From contig NZ_PGGU01000008.1 in NCBI RefSeq assembly GCF_002872075.1, positions 1 through 51,374 of the forward strand: DNA of 51,374 nucleotides, given 5' to 3'. Every line of letters begins with the position of its first letter. Position 1 is the stretch's first letter. Below the pieces are notes generated by a model that ran no database searches, was not told where the DNA came from, and saw only the letters and a list, made by a program, of their open reading frames with translations. Positions 1 to 9,076 of the stretch are shown here, piece after piece. This stretch comes from Microbacterium aurantiacum. Lineage in GTDB: Bacteria; Actinomycetota; Actinomycetes; Actinomycetales; Microbacteriaceae. Both the position numbers and the translations under genes were made by a program.

Positions 1-36
1 GTCATCGGCAGCCTCCTCGACGGAATCTTCGACTGA
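1..36. other. Window edge: probable start of the next minus-strand gene
   Basis: On the minus strand an ATG lies at 5-3, preceded by GGAGG with 6 nt spacing, so a minus-strand gene probably begins here and runs off the window. In other actinobacteria secA follows hpf on the same strand, which fits this position, but too few codons are visible to identify it. The alternative is a plus-strand gene ending at the TGA at 34-36 (last residues VIGSLLDGIFD). The two readings cannot be separated from this sequence. Bases 37-84 hold nothing I recognise. Confidence 0.35.
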
Positions 37-84
37 CGTCGGAATCGATCGACGAGCCGGTCCACGCGCGGGCTGGCGACGACA

Positions 85-118
85 GAGCGGCCCGGTCCCC
101 TCAGGGACCGGGCCGCTC
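85..118. terminator. Intrinsic terminator hairpin downstream of hpf
   Basis: A perfect 15-bp GC-rich inverted repeat (GAGCGGCCCGGTCCC and its complement) with a 4-nt loop starts 11 nt past the hpf stop codon. There is no clear U-tract on either strand, which is common for actinobacterial terminators. It is symmetrical and could act in both directions. Confidence 0.8.
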
Positions 119-129
119 CGCATCTCAGC

Positions 130-789
130 TCAGGACGCCAGAGCCTCCGCAGGCGGCGCCTGCGTGCTCAGCGCGATGACACCGTAGTCCCAGCCCTTGC
201 GGCGGTACACGACACTCGGGTGATCGGTGGCGGCGTCGACGAACAGGAAGAAGTCGTGCCCGACGAGCTCCATCCGGTCGACGGCCTCTTCGACGGTCAT
301 CCATTCGGCATCGAAGCTCTTGGTGCGGATGACGACGGGCGAGTACGCCTCTTCCTCCTCCACGTTCTGCACCGGCACCGCGCCGGTCGCGACGGCACGC
401 AGCACCTCGACGGAGGCGGGCTGCACGTCGATTCCCTCCAGGGCTCCACTGCCCTTCTCGAAATGCGCTCCACGAGGATGCTGACGTCCGTCGACCCTCT
501 TCTCCTTCGCGCGTCGCAGCTGCGTCGACAGCTTGTCGATGGCGAAATCGAGTGCGACGAACTTGTCGCCGTCGGTTGCCTCGGCTCGCACCACCGGACC
601 CTTGCCGACGAGCGTGAGTTCCACGGTCTCATCGGGCACGTGGCCATTCCGGTAGACGCGATGCGTGACCTTCACATCCAGGCGCAACGCTCGCGACGCG
701 AGCGGCTCGACCCGGGCGATCTTCTCTTCGACAACGGTGCGGAAGCGGTCGGTGATACCCACTCCGACGCCAACGATGCTCATTTCCAT
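130..789 (-). CDS. hpf: Ribosome hibernation promoting factor, long form
   Basis: Long-form HPF, which dimerises 70S ribosomes into inactive 100S particles in stationary phase or stress. The 219-residue product has the N-terminal ribosome-binding domain (about residues 1-105, beginning MEMSIVGVGVGITDRF), a charged linker, and the C-terminal dimerisation domain (about 150-210, with VIRTKSFDAEWMTVEEAV and HDFFLFVDAATDHPSVVYRR). The ATG at 789 was chosen because AAGGAG sits 6 nt upstream and the domain begins there; an ATG at 867 would add 26 residues with no similarity to the family. It is the last gene of the mtrA-mtrB-lpqB-comF-hpf series and probably has its own promoter. Confidence 0.95.
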   Translation of the reverse strand: MEMSIVGVGVGITDRFRTVVEEKIARVEPLASRALRLDVKVTHRVYRNGHVPDETVELTLVGKGPVVRAEATDGDKFVALDFAIDKLSTQLRRAKEKRVDGRQHPRGAHFEKGSGALEGIDVQPASVEVLRAVATGAVPVQNVEEEEAYSPVVIRTKSFDAEWMTVEEAVDRMELVGHDFFLFVDAATDHPSVVYRRKGWDYGVIALSTQAPPAEALAS

Positions 790-851
790 TGCTGTCTCCT
801 TGTCCCGGTCCTCCCGGCCAAGGGCGGACCGTGGTCGCCTTGTGGTCCCTA

Positions 852-880
852 ACCGTAGTCCGCTCATCGCGGGAAGTCAC
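852..880 (-). promoter_or_regulatory. Candidate hpf promoter
   Basis: On the minus strand GTGACT (880-875) and TACGGT (857-852) are separated by 17 bp, a reasonable -35/-10 pair. Transcription would start near 845 and give a leader of about 55 nt with the hpf ribosome-binding site at its end. It would let hpf be expressed separately from comF. Confidence 0.45.
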
Positions 881-883
881 GAC

Positions 884-1573
884 TCATTTTCTCCGTGTCT
901 CCGGTGCGTTGCCGATGAGTCTCCGGTGAAGCGGCGTGGCGGCGAGCGCGACCGCTGCGACCACGCGGAAGCCGGCGGATCCGAGCACCCGTGCCGCCTC
1001 GTCGAAGGTCGCGCCGGTCGTCACGACGTCGTCCACCAGGACGACCTCGGTACCGTCTCCGCGCGCTCGGACGCGCATGCTTCCGCGCACGTTGTCGGCG
1101 CGCTCCTGCGCTCCCAGTCCGCGCTGATCTGCCGTAGGACGGGCCGGCAGCAGCAGCCGCCGCGGGGCGACGCCAGCACGACGCATCAGGAGGTCAGGGA
1201 CGCGGTAGCCACGACGTCGGAACGCTGAACGACTCGTCGGGACCGGCACCGCGAACGCCTCCGGTGTCAGCGCTGCCCTCAGGACGCCGGCGAGCGCGTC
1301 GCCCAGGGGACGAGCGAGGAGAGTCTCGCCATCTCCCTTGAGCCGACGGATGCAGCGCGCGGCGACAGCGTCATAGGTGAGCGCCGCGCGGACGCGCAGT
1401 CCGCCAGGGGTGGTGAAGTCGCTCGGAGTCGGCGACAACTGCGCGCGGCAGCGTTCGCAGAGCAGCTCACCTGGCGTGTCGCAGCCCGCACAGCAGGCTG
1501 CGAGGATCAGCGCGGCGAGTTCGGTGCCGATGGCCCGCAACTGGGCCGACGGCGAGCGGGTCGACGAGAGCAT
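884..1573 (-). CDS. comF: ComF family protein (phosphoribosyltransferase-like)
   Basis: ComF-family protein; family members carry an N-terminal zinc-binding pair of CxxC motifs and a C-terminal PRTase fold and support DNA uptake in naturally competent bacteria, though most actinobacteria keep the gene without known competence. Visible here: CAGC and CERC near residues 28-42, and the PRPP-binding loop VVLVDDVVTTGATFDEAA near residue 185. The ATG at 1573 was chosen because codons between it and the alternative ATG at 1642 have atypical A/T third positions, and AGGA lies 7 nt upstream of the inner start. It lies 99 bp after lpqB on the same strand, as in other actinobacteria. Confidence 0.85.
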   Translation of the reverse strand: MLSSTRSPSAQLRAIGTELAALILAACCAGCDTPGELLCERCRAQLSPTPSDFTTPGGLRVRAALTYDAVAARCIRRLKGDGETLLARPLGDALAGVLRAALTPEAFAVPVPTSRSAFRRRGYRVPDLLMRRAGVAPRRLLLPARPTADQRGLGAQERADNVRGSMRVRARGDGTEVVLVDDVVTTGATFDEAARVLGSAGFRVVAAVALAATPLHRRLIGNAPETRRK

Positions 1574-1672
1574 CCGTCGATCCTGCGGCCACCGAGACCT
1601 CGCCCGCGCACCGAATCGCACGACTGGCGGAGAACTCGCCATGATCGGGACATGTGCAGATCGAGAGCGGGT

Positions 1673-3403
1673 TCACTGCCCTGCGCGCGTCGCGAGCACC
1701 GAGACACCGGAGGTCGACTCGCGCCACGCGGAGCCGCTGCGCGCGAACAGCGCGCTGCCCGCACCGAGCACTCGCACGCCGGCCGGGGTCCTGGAGCCTG
1801 CGATGGAGACCGCATCGGACGGAGCGGCCTCGCTCGTGGACGGCCCGGCCACCCGCTGCCAGACCATCGTCGGGTCGTCGGGGCCGGTGAGGATGCCGAG
1901 CCGGTCCGTGCCGAGCCACACCAGGCCGGTCGCCGCCCCGTTCAGCGTGCCGAGGACCTCGACCTCATCTCCGAGTGCGGTGGGGGCACCGGTCGCATCT
2001 CGGAGCACGGCAGCGATCACGACGCGGCGCTGGCCGCCGACGTTGAGCACCGCGGCCACCCTGGCGCCGTCGGCCGCGACCCGCAGCTGGGTGATGCTCG
2101 ACCCCTCGGGCCAGGCCTTGGCGACGGGGAACGCCGTCACCCCCGCACCCCAGGCGATGAGGCCGCGCGGATCGCCGGAGGGCACCGTCCAGGTGTAGCC
2201 GTAGGGATCGATGGATGGCTCCACGAGGCCTGTCCCCCCAGGCAACTCGTCCATCTGCCCGTCGCCGACACGGTATACGCGCCCGTCGGCCAGCTGCACA
2301 GCCGCGAAGGAATCGTCGGCGGCGACATCGATGGCAGCTATCGGCTGCGTGATGCCCAGGATGTCCTCGCTCACCCCGGGGATCGGCGTGATCTCATCGC
2401 CGACGATCGTGCCGAACGCTCCATCGGCGAGCACGAGGGAGCCGGACTGCGCCGACGGCTGCTCCACCTCGACGACGCCCGCCTCGAGCGCGCGTCCGTC
2501 GACGCTGAACTGCACCTGGTTCACTCGCACGCCGGCGTCGGCGAGGCTGCGCTCCAGCTGCGTGCGCATGCGCGCGAGCGTCGTCTGATCGAGATTCTGC
2601 GCGGCACTGTTGAGAGCGACGTCGGCGACCAGGTCGGTCCCGATGGGGACCGCGCCCAGGGCGAGGCGCACATCGGAGGGGAAGGCGCTCTGCACTGCCG
2701 GTTCCAGCCAGGCGCTCGGCGCACCGCCGATCAATGCCTGGACGATCGTGGTGGCAGGCGCGGGGCGGCGGGGAAACCACCGCACGTCGGGGACCAGGCG
2801 CTCCCAGGTCTGGTCGAAGTAGCTCAGCGCGTAGCCGGTGAACACCACCACGAACCGTCTCTGGTCGATCACGATCCCGTCCGGCGCCTCGGAGATGCGC
2901 CACTCGCCGTCTTCGCTGCGCACCACCTGGAACGAGAGGTTGCCCGGCCCCGGCGCGTCGGAGTATGTTCCGTACTCGTCGACGCTGGCGACCAGGTCGG
3001 TCTGCACGTGCACGTCGGCGTCGGTGGCCTCTTCGGCCTCGTCGCCGTCCTGGACGGAGGAGCTGATCGTGCGTGCCGAGGCATCGGCGTCGATGGCGAC
3101 GGCCTCTGCTGGCCGCCACGATGCAGCGAATTCGGGGGTGAGGAACTTCCGGGCGGTCTGCCATCCCTCTTCGGGGGTGATCGCCGCCTCCATGAAGCCT
3201 TCGACGATCTCCGCGGGACCTGCTCCGGCCAGCGGCCCCGATGCGAGCGGAAGGAAGTCCGGCTCGTCGCGCACCTGTCCCAGTTCCAGGCCGACCGTCA
3301 CATCACCACTGGTGGGCAGGCCGGCGCACGCCGAGAGCAGAGCCGCGGCGGCCACGACGGCGATCCCGCGCAGCATGCGACGGATTGCAGGCTCAGCGGT
3401 CAT
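1673..3403 (-). CDS. lpqB: Lipoprotein LpqB, MtrAB-associated
   Basis: Secreted lipoprotein of the LpqB family (576 residues). A signal peptide with hydrophobic core (IAVVAAAALLSAC) ends in a lipobox with the lipidated cysteine at about residue 26. A GerMN-type domain follows (about 200-310), then a beta-propeller-like C-terminal half. In mycobacteria LpqB interacts with the extracellular part of MtrB and modulates MtrA phosphorylation. The start overlaps the end of mtrB by 11 nt, so the two are translated from one transcript. Several very long open frames on the opposite strand are GC-rich shadows. Confidence 0.93.
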   Translation of the reverse strand: MTAEPAIRRMLRGIAVVAAAALLSACAGLPTSGDVTVGLELGQVRDEPDFLPLASGPLAGAGPAEIVEGFMEAAITPEEGWQTARKFLTPEFAASWRPAEAVAIDADASARTISSSVQDGDEAEEATDADVHVQTDLVASVDEYGTYSDAPGPGNLSFQVVRSEDGEWRISEAPDGIVIDQRRFVVVFTGYALSYFDQTWERLVPDVRWFPRRPAPATTIVQALIGGAPSAWLEPAVQSAFPSDVRLALGAVPIGTDLVADVALNSAAQNLDQTTLARMRTQLERSLADAGVRVNQVQFSVDGRALEAGVVEVEQPSAQSGSLVLADGAFGTIVGDEITPIPGVSEDILGITQPIAAIDVAADDSFAAVQLADGRVYRVGDGQMDELPGGTGLVEPSIDPYGYTWTVPSGDPRGLIAWGAGVTAFPVAKAWPEGSSITQLRVAADGARVAAVLNVGGQRRVVIAAVLRDATGAPTALGDEVEVLGTLNGAATGLVWLGTDRLGILTGPDDPTMVWQRVAGPSTSEAAPSDAVSIAGSRTPAGVRVLGAGSALFARSGSAWRESTSGVSVLATRAGQ

Positions 3404-5084
3404 CTCGGCCCCCGGTCTCGTCGAACAGCTCCCGGTGCAGGTCCGTGACCTCGATCGGCTGCGTCGCGCTGCCCACCTCGATCAGCATCTCCTGCGGCTC
3501 CAGCGGCACCGGAGACACCCCCTCCAGCGCGCCCGCCCGCCGGGGCAGCGTCAGCACGAAGTTCGTGCCCACCGCCAGCTCGGACCAGACGGCGAGAGTC
3601 CCTCCGTGCAGCGTGGCATCGCCGAGCGCGATCGACAGTCCGAGACCGGTGCCGCCGATCGTGCGCTGCCGCGAGGGGTCCGCCCGCCAGAAGCGGTCGA
3701 ACACCCGCTCGGCATCGGCCGGCTTCATACCCAACCCGAAATCGCGCACTCCCGCGGCCACGGCGTGCTGATTGCTGTCGACCGTGACCACGATGGGCTT
3801 GCCCTCGCCGTGCTCGATCGCGTTCCCGATGAGGTTGCGCAGCACCCGGCGCACGCGCCGCGGATCCATGTCGACCGGTGAGTAACCACCCGGCGCCACC
3901 AGGCGCAACTCGCTGCCGTGGCCCTCGGCGAGGGGCGTCATCTGCTCGATGATGTCCTCGGCGAGATGGGCGAGGCTGGTGGCCTCGAGTTCGAGCTGCA
4001 CGGAACCTGCGTCGTAGCGGCTGATCTCCAGCAGGTCCGACAGCAGCGTCTCGAAGCGCTGCACCTGAGTGTGCAGCAGCTCGGTGGTGCGCGCAGTGGT
4101 CGGGTCGAAGTCGTCTCGCTGGTCGTTCAGCATGTCGGCGGCGAGCCGGATCGTCGTGAGCGGGGTGCGCAGCTCGTGCGAGACGTCCGAGACGAAGCGC
4201 TGCTGCACGAGCGACAGCTCACCGAGTTCCTTGATCTGCGCCTCGATGCTGTCGGCCATTGCATTGAAGGAGCGGCCCAGGGTTGCGAGTTCGTCCTCGC
4301 CGCGCACCTGCAGGCGCACGCCGAGGTCGCCGGATGCGAGCCGGGCGCTGGTCTCCGCCGCTTCCACGATCGGGGTCGACACCGTGCGCAGCACGATCCA
4401 GGAGATCGCGGCGAGGATCGCGACCAGTCCGATCCCGGCGATCCACAGCGTGCGCTGCACGAAACTGAGCGTCTGATCGGCGTCGCTGAGGTCGTAGGCG
4501 ATGTAGAGCGCGAACGATCCCGCTTCGGGCACGACCAGCTGCTGACCGACGATGATGCCCGGCACCTCTCGCCCGCTCTCGGTCGGGAGGGCGACCGACT
4601 GCCACCACTGTCTGTCATCGAACTTGGCGACGAGCGTGCTGAGCGCCGGGCTCAGATGGTTCGCGCTGAGTCCGGCCGTGAAGCCGTTGAGGCGGATGCC
4701 GGTCGGCCCTTCATCGATCTTGATGGCCGCGAGCATGTCCGACGAGGAGTTGCGTCCGAGGTCTTCCTGGATCCGGTCCCACAGGTCGCTGAGCGCGGCA
4801 GGGTCCTCACCGACCTCTGCGACATCGAGGGTACTCTGCGCCTGATCGACAGCGCGCTGGGCATCCTCCAGCGCCTGATCCCTGCGCGAATCGAACAGGT
4901 CGCTCTGGATGACGAGGGCCATGGTGACGCAGGTGACGAAGATCGCGAGCGAGGTCAGCAGCAGCGTGACGGAGAGCGTGCGGAAACGCAGCGATCGCCG
5001 CCAGAGGGCGGCCAGCGCATCGGGCCAGCCTCGCCAGTCGCGCAGGACCGCGACCGCCGTGGTGGTCGTGCCCGTCCCCGCCAT
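3393..5084 (-). CDS. mtrB: Sensor histidine kinase MtrB
   Basis: Membrane sensor kinase of the MtrAB system, which controls cell-wall hydrolases and division in actinobacteria. About 563 residues: a cytoplasmic N-terminus, TM1 (about 38-60), an extracytoplasmic sensor domain (about 61-212), TM2 (about 214-233), a HAMP domain, the dimerisation domain with phospho-accepting His near 303 in VSDVSHELRTPLTTIRL, and the ATPase domain with N-box (NLIGNAIEHGEG), DFGLGM and GGTGLGLSIA. The ATG at 5084 has AGGAG 6 nt upstream; a GTG directly before it (5087) is possible but closer than ideal. It begins 9 nt past mtrA, whose stop codon forms part of the ribosome-binding site. Confidence 0.95.
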   Translation of the reverse strand: MAGTGTTTTAVAVLRDWRGWPDALAALWRRSLRFRTLSVTLLLTSLAIFVTCVTMALVIQSDLFDSRRDQALEDAQRAVDQAQSTLDVAEVGEDPAALSDLWDRIQEDLGRNSSSDMLAAIKIDEGPTGIRLNGFTAGLSANHLSPALSTLVAKFDDRQWWQSVALPTESGREVPGIIVGQQLVVPEAGSFALYIAYDLSDADQTLSFVQRTLWIAGIGLVAILAAISWIVLRTVSTPIVEAAETSARLASGDLGVRLQVRGEDELATLGRSFNAMADSIEAQIKELGELSLVQQRFVSDVSHELRTPLTTIRLAADMLNDQRDDFDPTTARTTELLHTQVQRFETLLSDLLEISRYDAGSVQLELEATSLAHLAEDIIEQMTPLAEGHGSELRLVAPGGYSPVDMDPRRVRRVLRNLIGNAIEHGEGKPIVVTVDSNQHAVAAGVRDFGLGMKPADAERVFDRFWRADPSRQRTIGGTGLGLSIALGDATLHGGTLAVWSELAVGTNFVLTLPRRAGALEGVSPVPLEPQEMLIEVGSATQPIEVTDLHRELFDETGGRDDR

Positions 5085-5093
5085 CACCCGCTC

Positions 5094-5783
5094 CTAGCCG
5101 GCGCCGGTGACGCTGCCGGCTCGGTAGCCGACGCCGCGCACCGTCATCACGATCTTCGGGTTGTCCGGGTCGAGTTCGACCTTCGCGCGCAACCGCTGCA
5201 CGTGAACGTTGACCAGCCGGGTGTCCGCCTTGTAGTGGTATCCCCAGACCTGCTCGAGAAGCATCTCGCGGGAGAACACCTGCTGGGGCTTCGACGCGAG
5301 CGCCACCAGGAGCTGGAACTCCAACGGTGTGAGAGCGATCGGCGCGGTGCCGCGGCGCACCTCATGCGCGTCGACGTCGACAGTGAGGTCTCCGACCCGC
5401 AGCTGTTCGCCGGCCGTCTGCGTCACGGGCCGCAGTCGCGTGCGAATGCGTGCGACGAGCTCCTTCGGGTTGAACGGCTTCACCATGTAGTCGTCGGCGC
5501 CGACCTCCAGACCGCGGACGACGTCCGCGGTGTCGGTGCGCGCGGTGAGCATGATGATCGGGATGCCGGACTCGGCGCGGATCCGGGTGCAGATCTCGAT
5601 CCCGTCCATGCCGGGCAGCATGAGATCGAGCAGGACCAGGTCCGGGCGCTGGGCGCGCCATTCCTCGACGGCCCGCGCACCGTCTGCGCAGAACACCGGT
5701 TCGAAGCCTTCGGTGCGCAGCACGATGCCGATCATCTCGGCGAGCGCGGTGTCGTCGTCGACCACAAGAATGCGTGAGGTCAT
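5094..5783 (-). CDS. mtrA: Response regulator MtrA
   Basis: OmpR/PhoB-type DNA-binding response regulator (229 residues), partner of MtrB. The receiver domain has the acidic pocket (VVDDD, residues 7-11), phospho-acceptor Asp53 in LVLLDLMLPGMDG, the conserved Thr in IIMLTART and Lys in DYMVKPFNPKE. A winged-helix domain fills about 130-225 (TPLEFQLLVALASKP ... VWGYHYKADTRLVNVHVQRLR). It is the first gene of the operon and diverges from the membrane-protein gene at 5899. The start is well placed: TAAGGT lies 7 nt upstream and could be a leaderless -10 box or supply a weak AAGG ribosome-binding site. Confidence 0.97.
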   Translation of the reverse strand: MTSRILVVDDDTALAEMIGIVLRTEGFEPVFCADGARAVEEWRAQRPDLVLLDLMLPGMDGIEICTRIRAESGIPIIMLTARTDTADVVRGLEVGADDYMVKPFNPKELVARIRTRLRPVTQTAGEQLRVGDLTVDVDAHEVRRGTAPIALTPLEFQLLVALASKPQQVFSREMLLEQVWGYHYKADTRLVNVHVQRLRAKVELDPDNPKIVMTVRGVGYRAGSVTGAG

Positions 5784-5790
5784 AACTGTT

Positions 5791-5796
5791 ACCTTA
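5791..5796 (-). promoter_or_regulatory. Candidate -10 box for mtrA (leaderless or short leader)
   Basis: TAAGGT on the minus strand ends 7 nt before the mtrA ATG, fitting a TANNNT -10 hexamer with transcription starting at the A of the start codon. The same bases could serve as a weak AAGG ribosome-binding site on a longer transcript, so the reading is ambiguous. Confidence 0.45.
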
Positions 5797-5898
5797 TGAC
5801 ACTCGCTCCCTCCTGCTCCGCGACCCGGCGTCCATGTCCTGCACGCGCGTCGCTGTTAAGGATGTGACACGATGGGAACGCATGACGGAGGGAGTGCT

Positions 5899-7254
5899 GT
5901 GAGCGGCCAGACGTGGACCCCTGCCCCGAAGAAGGGCATCGTCCCCCTGCACCCTCTGACCTTCGGCATGCTGCTGGGCAGAGCGTTCTCCGCTCTGCGC
6001 CACAACCCCAAGGTGCTCTTCGGCTTCGCCGTGGTGATCCAGCTCATCGCCACGCTGGCGATGGCGGGTGTGATGGGCGTGGTGCTCTTCACCACGTTCT
6101 CCCGACTCGAGACGGTGTCGCCGTCCTCGCCGGACTTCGAGGCCGTCTTCGCCGGAACGATTCTCGCGAACATCCTCGCCGGTCTCGGTGTCGGCGTGGC
6201 CTCGGTCGCGTTCACCGCACTGATGCAGGGCGTCGTCGCCGCCGAAGTCGGTTACGCGGCGGTCGGGGTGAAGGCCTCGCTCGGCGCGCTCTGGCGGAAG
6301 ATGGCTCCGGCTTTCTGGCGACTCGCCGGTTTCGCCTCGCTCTCGGTGCTCTTCGTCTTCGGCCTCGTCGCGATCGTGGTCGGCGTCATCGCCGCCTTCG
6401 TAGCCGGCGGTCTCGGCTCGAGCGCGGAGCTCATCGGGCTCACCGTGATCATCGTGCTCCTCATCCTCGCCGCCAGCATCCCGCTGATGATCTGGCTGTC
6501 GACGAAGCTGCTCCTGGTCCCGGCGATCCTCGTGCTGGAACGAGCGCGTTTCCGCGAAGCGCTGGTGCGGTCCTGGCGTCTGACGAGAGGACGCTTCTGG
6601 GTCGCGTTCGGCGTGACTGCCCTGATCAGCGTCATCATGGGCCTCGCGATGCAGGTCGTGAGCATTCCCGTGTCGCTGCTCAGCACCCTGTTCGGTTCGG
6701 TCATCGCCCCGACCGGTTCGCCGGATACGGGTGCGATCTTCGGATTCGTCTTCGCGCTGCTCGCGCCGCAGATCCTGCTTCTCGTGCTGCAGGCGATCAC
6801 CCTGGTCGTGCAGAGCACCGGATCCGCGCTCGTCTACCTGGACTGCCGCATGAGATACGAAGGCCTCGACCAGGCGCTCATCTCCCATGTCGAGAAACGT
6901 GATCTCGGCTGGAGCGAGGAGCAGCTGGGTGATCCCTATGAGGTCGACCCCGCCCGTGCGGTGAGCAGCGCGCCGCCCCCCAGGCAGACACCCGAGTACG
7001 CGACGGCGCCCGTGGCCTACGGATATCCGCCGCAGCAGTATGCCGCGGCGCCGTACCCGCCCCAGGCGTATCCCGCTCCCGCGTACCCCGGCTCGCCGCC
7101 CACTCCTCCGTATGCCGCCGCCCCGGCTCCGCAGCCAACGTCCTCGGTCCCGCAGCAGGGATTCGCCCCGCCTCCGCCGGCGCACCATCCCCCCATGGTC
7201 GCCAGTCCGCCGACCGACAGCCCGTGGGCCGCCCCGGGTTCCGATCCGGCATGA
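5899..7254 (+). CDS. Polytopic membrane protein with Pro/Tyr-rich tail (DUF7847-like)
   Basis: Membrane protein of about 451 residues. The N-terminal part has the HPLTFGMLLGRAFSALRHNPK signature seen in actinobacterial membrane proteins related to the glycerophosphoryl-diester-phosphodiesterase membrane domain, with about six long hydrophobic helices. The last 100 residues are low-complexity, rich in Pro, Tyr, Gln and Ala (PPQQY, PYPPQAYPAP), and probably cytoplasmic. The function is unknown. The GTG at 5899 was chosen for its GGAGGG 6 nt upstream; an ATG at 5872 would add nine residues. It heads the DUF4129-DUF4350-moxR-DUF58 operon and its stop overlaps the next start (ATGA). Confidence 0.8.
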   Translation: MSGQTWTPAPKKGIVPLHPLTFGMLLGRAFSALRHNPKVLFGFAVVIQLIATLAMAGVMGVVLFTTFSRLETVSPSSPDFEAVFAGTILANILAGLGVGVASVAFTALMQGVVAAEVGYAAVGVKASLGALWRKMAPAFWRLAGFASLSVLFVFGLVAIVVGVIAAFVAGGLGSSAELIGLTVIIVLLILAASIPLMIWLSTKLLLVPAILVLERARFREALVRSWRLTRGRFWVAFGVTALISVIMGLAMQVVSIPVSLLSTLFGSVIAPTGSPDTGAIFGFVFALLAPQILLLVLQAITLVVQSTGSALVYLDCRMRYEGLDQALISHVEKRDLGWSEEQLGDPYEVDPARAVSSAPPPRQTPEYATAPVAYGYPPQQYAAAPYPPQAYPAPAYPGSPPTPPYAAAPAPQPTSSVPQQGFAPPPPAHHPPMVASPPTDSPWAAPGSDPA

Positions 7255-7892
7255 TCCGGCGGCTCGACGAACTCTTCATCCCGGACGGCGACGACGCGAG
7301 GCGCTGGGCCGAGGAGGAGCTCTCCGATCCCCGGTACGCCGATGCGAGACCCAACTGGTTCGATCTCGTGGCGCGCGACATCGGCCGTTTCCTCGCCGAC
7401 CTGTTCACGTCGGAGACCGGTGCCGATGTGGGTCCGGCGGCCCTGATCGTCGTCACGGTCGTGATCGTCGCCGCCCTCATCGCCGCCCTCATCATCTGGG
7501 GTCGGCCTCGTGATGCGCGGGCCGTCCGTCGTGCCCGCAGCGATCTCCTCGGCGAGCGCGACGACCGCAGCGCCGCCCAGCTGCGAGCCGAGGCCGAGCG
7601 CAGTGCCCGCGCCGGGGACTGGGACACCGCGACCATCCTCCGCTTCCGCGCTCTGGCGCGAGGACTGCTCGAAAGGGACCTCATCGACCCGGCGCCCGGC
7701 GCCACCGCGCAGGCGATCGCCCGCCAGGCGGCCACGGTGTTCCCGGCCGAGGGCGGACCGGTGCGGACTGCGGCGACCGCATTCGATGATGTCCGATACA
7801 TGCAGCATCCGTCCGACGCCGAACGCTACCGCGAGCTGGCCGCAACCGACGACCGGCTCAGCACGCTGCGCCCGGAGGCGGTGCCCGCATGA
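7251..7892 (+). CDS. DUF4129 domain protein
   Basis: A 213-residue protein with one transmembrane helix (about 62-84, ALIVVTVVIVAALIAALII) and a C-terminal DUF4129 domain (DWDTATILRFRALARGLLERDLI ... FDDVRYMQHPSDAERYREL). In other bacteria this domain accompanies transglutaminase-like or MoxR/DUF58 systems; its biochemical role is unknown. It is translationally coupled on both sides by 4-nt ATGA overlaps. Gene order from here to the RDD gene matches, as I recall, Mycobacterium tuberculosis Rv3690-Rv3695. Confidence 0.85.
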   Translation: MIRRLDELFIPDGDDARRWAEEELSDPRYADARPNWFDLVARDIGRFLADLFTSETGADVGPAALIVVTVVIVAALIAALIIWGRPRDARAVRRARSDLLGERDDRSAAQLRAEAERSARAGDWDTATILRFRALARGLLERDLIDPAPGATAQAIARQAATVFPAEGGPVRTAATAFDDVRYMQHPSDAERYRELAATDDRLSTLRPEAVPA

Positions 7893-9076
7893 CTCTCGTC
7901 GACGATGACACCGCCGTGCCGTCCACCGCGGTGCGCACCCGCGGGCGGCTGCGCCGCGTCGCGGGGTGGGCGCTCGTCGTGCTCCTCGTGATCGTGGTGG
8001 CGCTGGTGGCGCTGAGGGTGTCGGCGACGGCCCCGAACGCCCACGGAGGTCTGGACCCGGAGGGCCGCAATGACAGCGGCACCCTCGCCCTGGCCGAGAT
8101 CCTGCGGGAACGGGGAGTCGAGGTCTCCGTGTTCCGGAGCAGGGCCGAGGCACGGGCGGCCGTCGACGACGACACCACGCTCGTGATGTCCAACCCCTAC
8201 ACGCTCTCCGACGAGGCGACACTCGAGCTGATCGAGCCGGCGGACCGCGTCGTGTTCCTCTCCACGGGTACGCATCTGCTGCGGCTGCTCGAGATCGGCG
8301 AGACCTCATCGGGGAGTGCAGGGCCGACCGAGTCCGACTGCTCCGTCACCGAGTTCGCCGATGTCGGGAGCATCCGGCCCGACCGCCTCTTCGAGCCTGC
8401 CGACGGCGTCGAGGGCTGCTTCGGCGATGCTGCGGGCTCCGCCGTGCTGATCGACGACCGAGCTGACCGCCGGATCGCCGCCGTCGAGGGCACGAAGCTG
8501 TTCAGCAACGCCTACCTCGCCGAGAACGGCAACGCGGCGCTCGCCTTCGCACTTCTCGGCCAGACCGAACGCGTCGTCTGGTACGTGCCCTCTTTCGCGG
8601 ACTCCGACCTGGAGGGCGACGCCCCCGAGACCCTGGGCACCCTCACACCGGGATGGGTGACACCGGCGATCCTCCTGCTGATGATCGCCGGGCTTGCGGC
8701 CGCCATCTGGCGGGGCCAGCGCTTCGGCCCCCTGGTCGCCGAGACCCTCCCGGTGACGGTGCGCGCCTCCGAGACCATGCACGGCAGGGCACGTCTCACC
8801 GCAAAGGCCGCCGATGCGCCGCACGCGGCTGAGGCGCTCCGCGAGGGGTCGATGCGTCGCCTCGCCCGCCGCCTGGGACTCACGGCGCGCGCCGGCGTCG
8901 ATGAGGTCGCGGATGCCGCCGCCGACCGGCTCCGCATCCCGCGCGGATCACTGCAGGAGCTGCTCGGCGGCCCGCTGCCCACCGACGACCACGGGCTGAT
9001 CGACCTCGCCCGCCGCCTCAGCGACCTGGAGGCCTCGGTCGAGCAGAGTTCGCACGCGGCCAGGAGATCCGAATGA
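7889..9076 (+). CDS. DUF4350 domain membrane protein
   Basis: A 395-residue protein with an N-terminal transmembrane helix (about 24-42), a DUF4350 domain outside the membrane (NDSGTLALAEILRERGVEVSVFRS is the start of its fold, related to the class-I glutamine amidotransferase-like fold), a second helix at about 253-268 (WVTPAILLLMIAGLAAAIW), and a cytoplasmic C-terminal region of about 120 residues. No catalytic function is established for the family. It overlaps the DUF4129 and moxR genes by 4 nt each, so the three products are probably made in fixed ratio and act together at the membrane. Confidence 0.87.
   Translation: MTLVDDDTAVPSTAVRTRGRLRRVAGWALVVLLVIVVALVALRVSATAPNAHGGLDPEGRNDSGTLALAEILRERGVEVSVFRSRAEARAAVDDDTTLVMSNPYTLSDEATLELIEPADRVVFLSTGTHLLRLLEIGETSSGSAGPTESDCSVTEFADVGSIRPDRLFEPADGVEGCFGDAAGSAVLIDDRADRRIAAVEGTKLFSNAYLAENGNAALAFALLGQTERVVWYVPSFADSDLEGDAPETLGTLTPGWVTPAILLLMIAGLAAAIWRGQRFGPLVAETLPVTVRASETMHGRARLTAKAADAPHAAEALREGSMRRLARRLGLTARAGVDEVADAAADRLRIPRGSLQELLGGPLPTDDHGLIDLARRLSDLEASVEQSSHAARRSE

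Noticed and set aside
1652..3448. A 598-codon open frame on the plus strand
   Set aside because: It is antisense to lpqB, has low-complexity Arg/Gly/His-rich composition and no family motif; long stop-free shadows are expected in high-GC DNA.
3918..5777. A 619-codon open frame on the plus strand
   Set aside because: It is the antisense shadow of mtrB and mtrA, which carry complete sets of kinase and regulator motifs.
5872..5898. Upstream ATG start for the membrane protein at 5899
   Set aside because: The GTG at 5899 has a stronger, better spaced ribosome-binding site (GGAGGG) and fits the usual family start; the ATG cannot be fully excluded.
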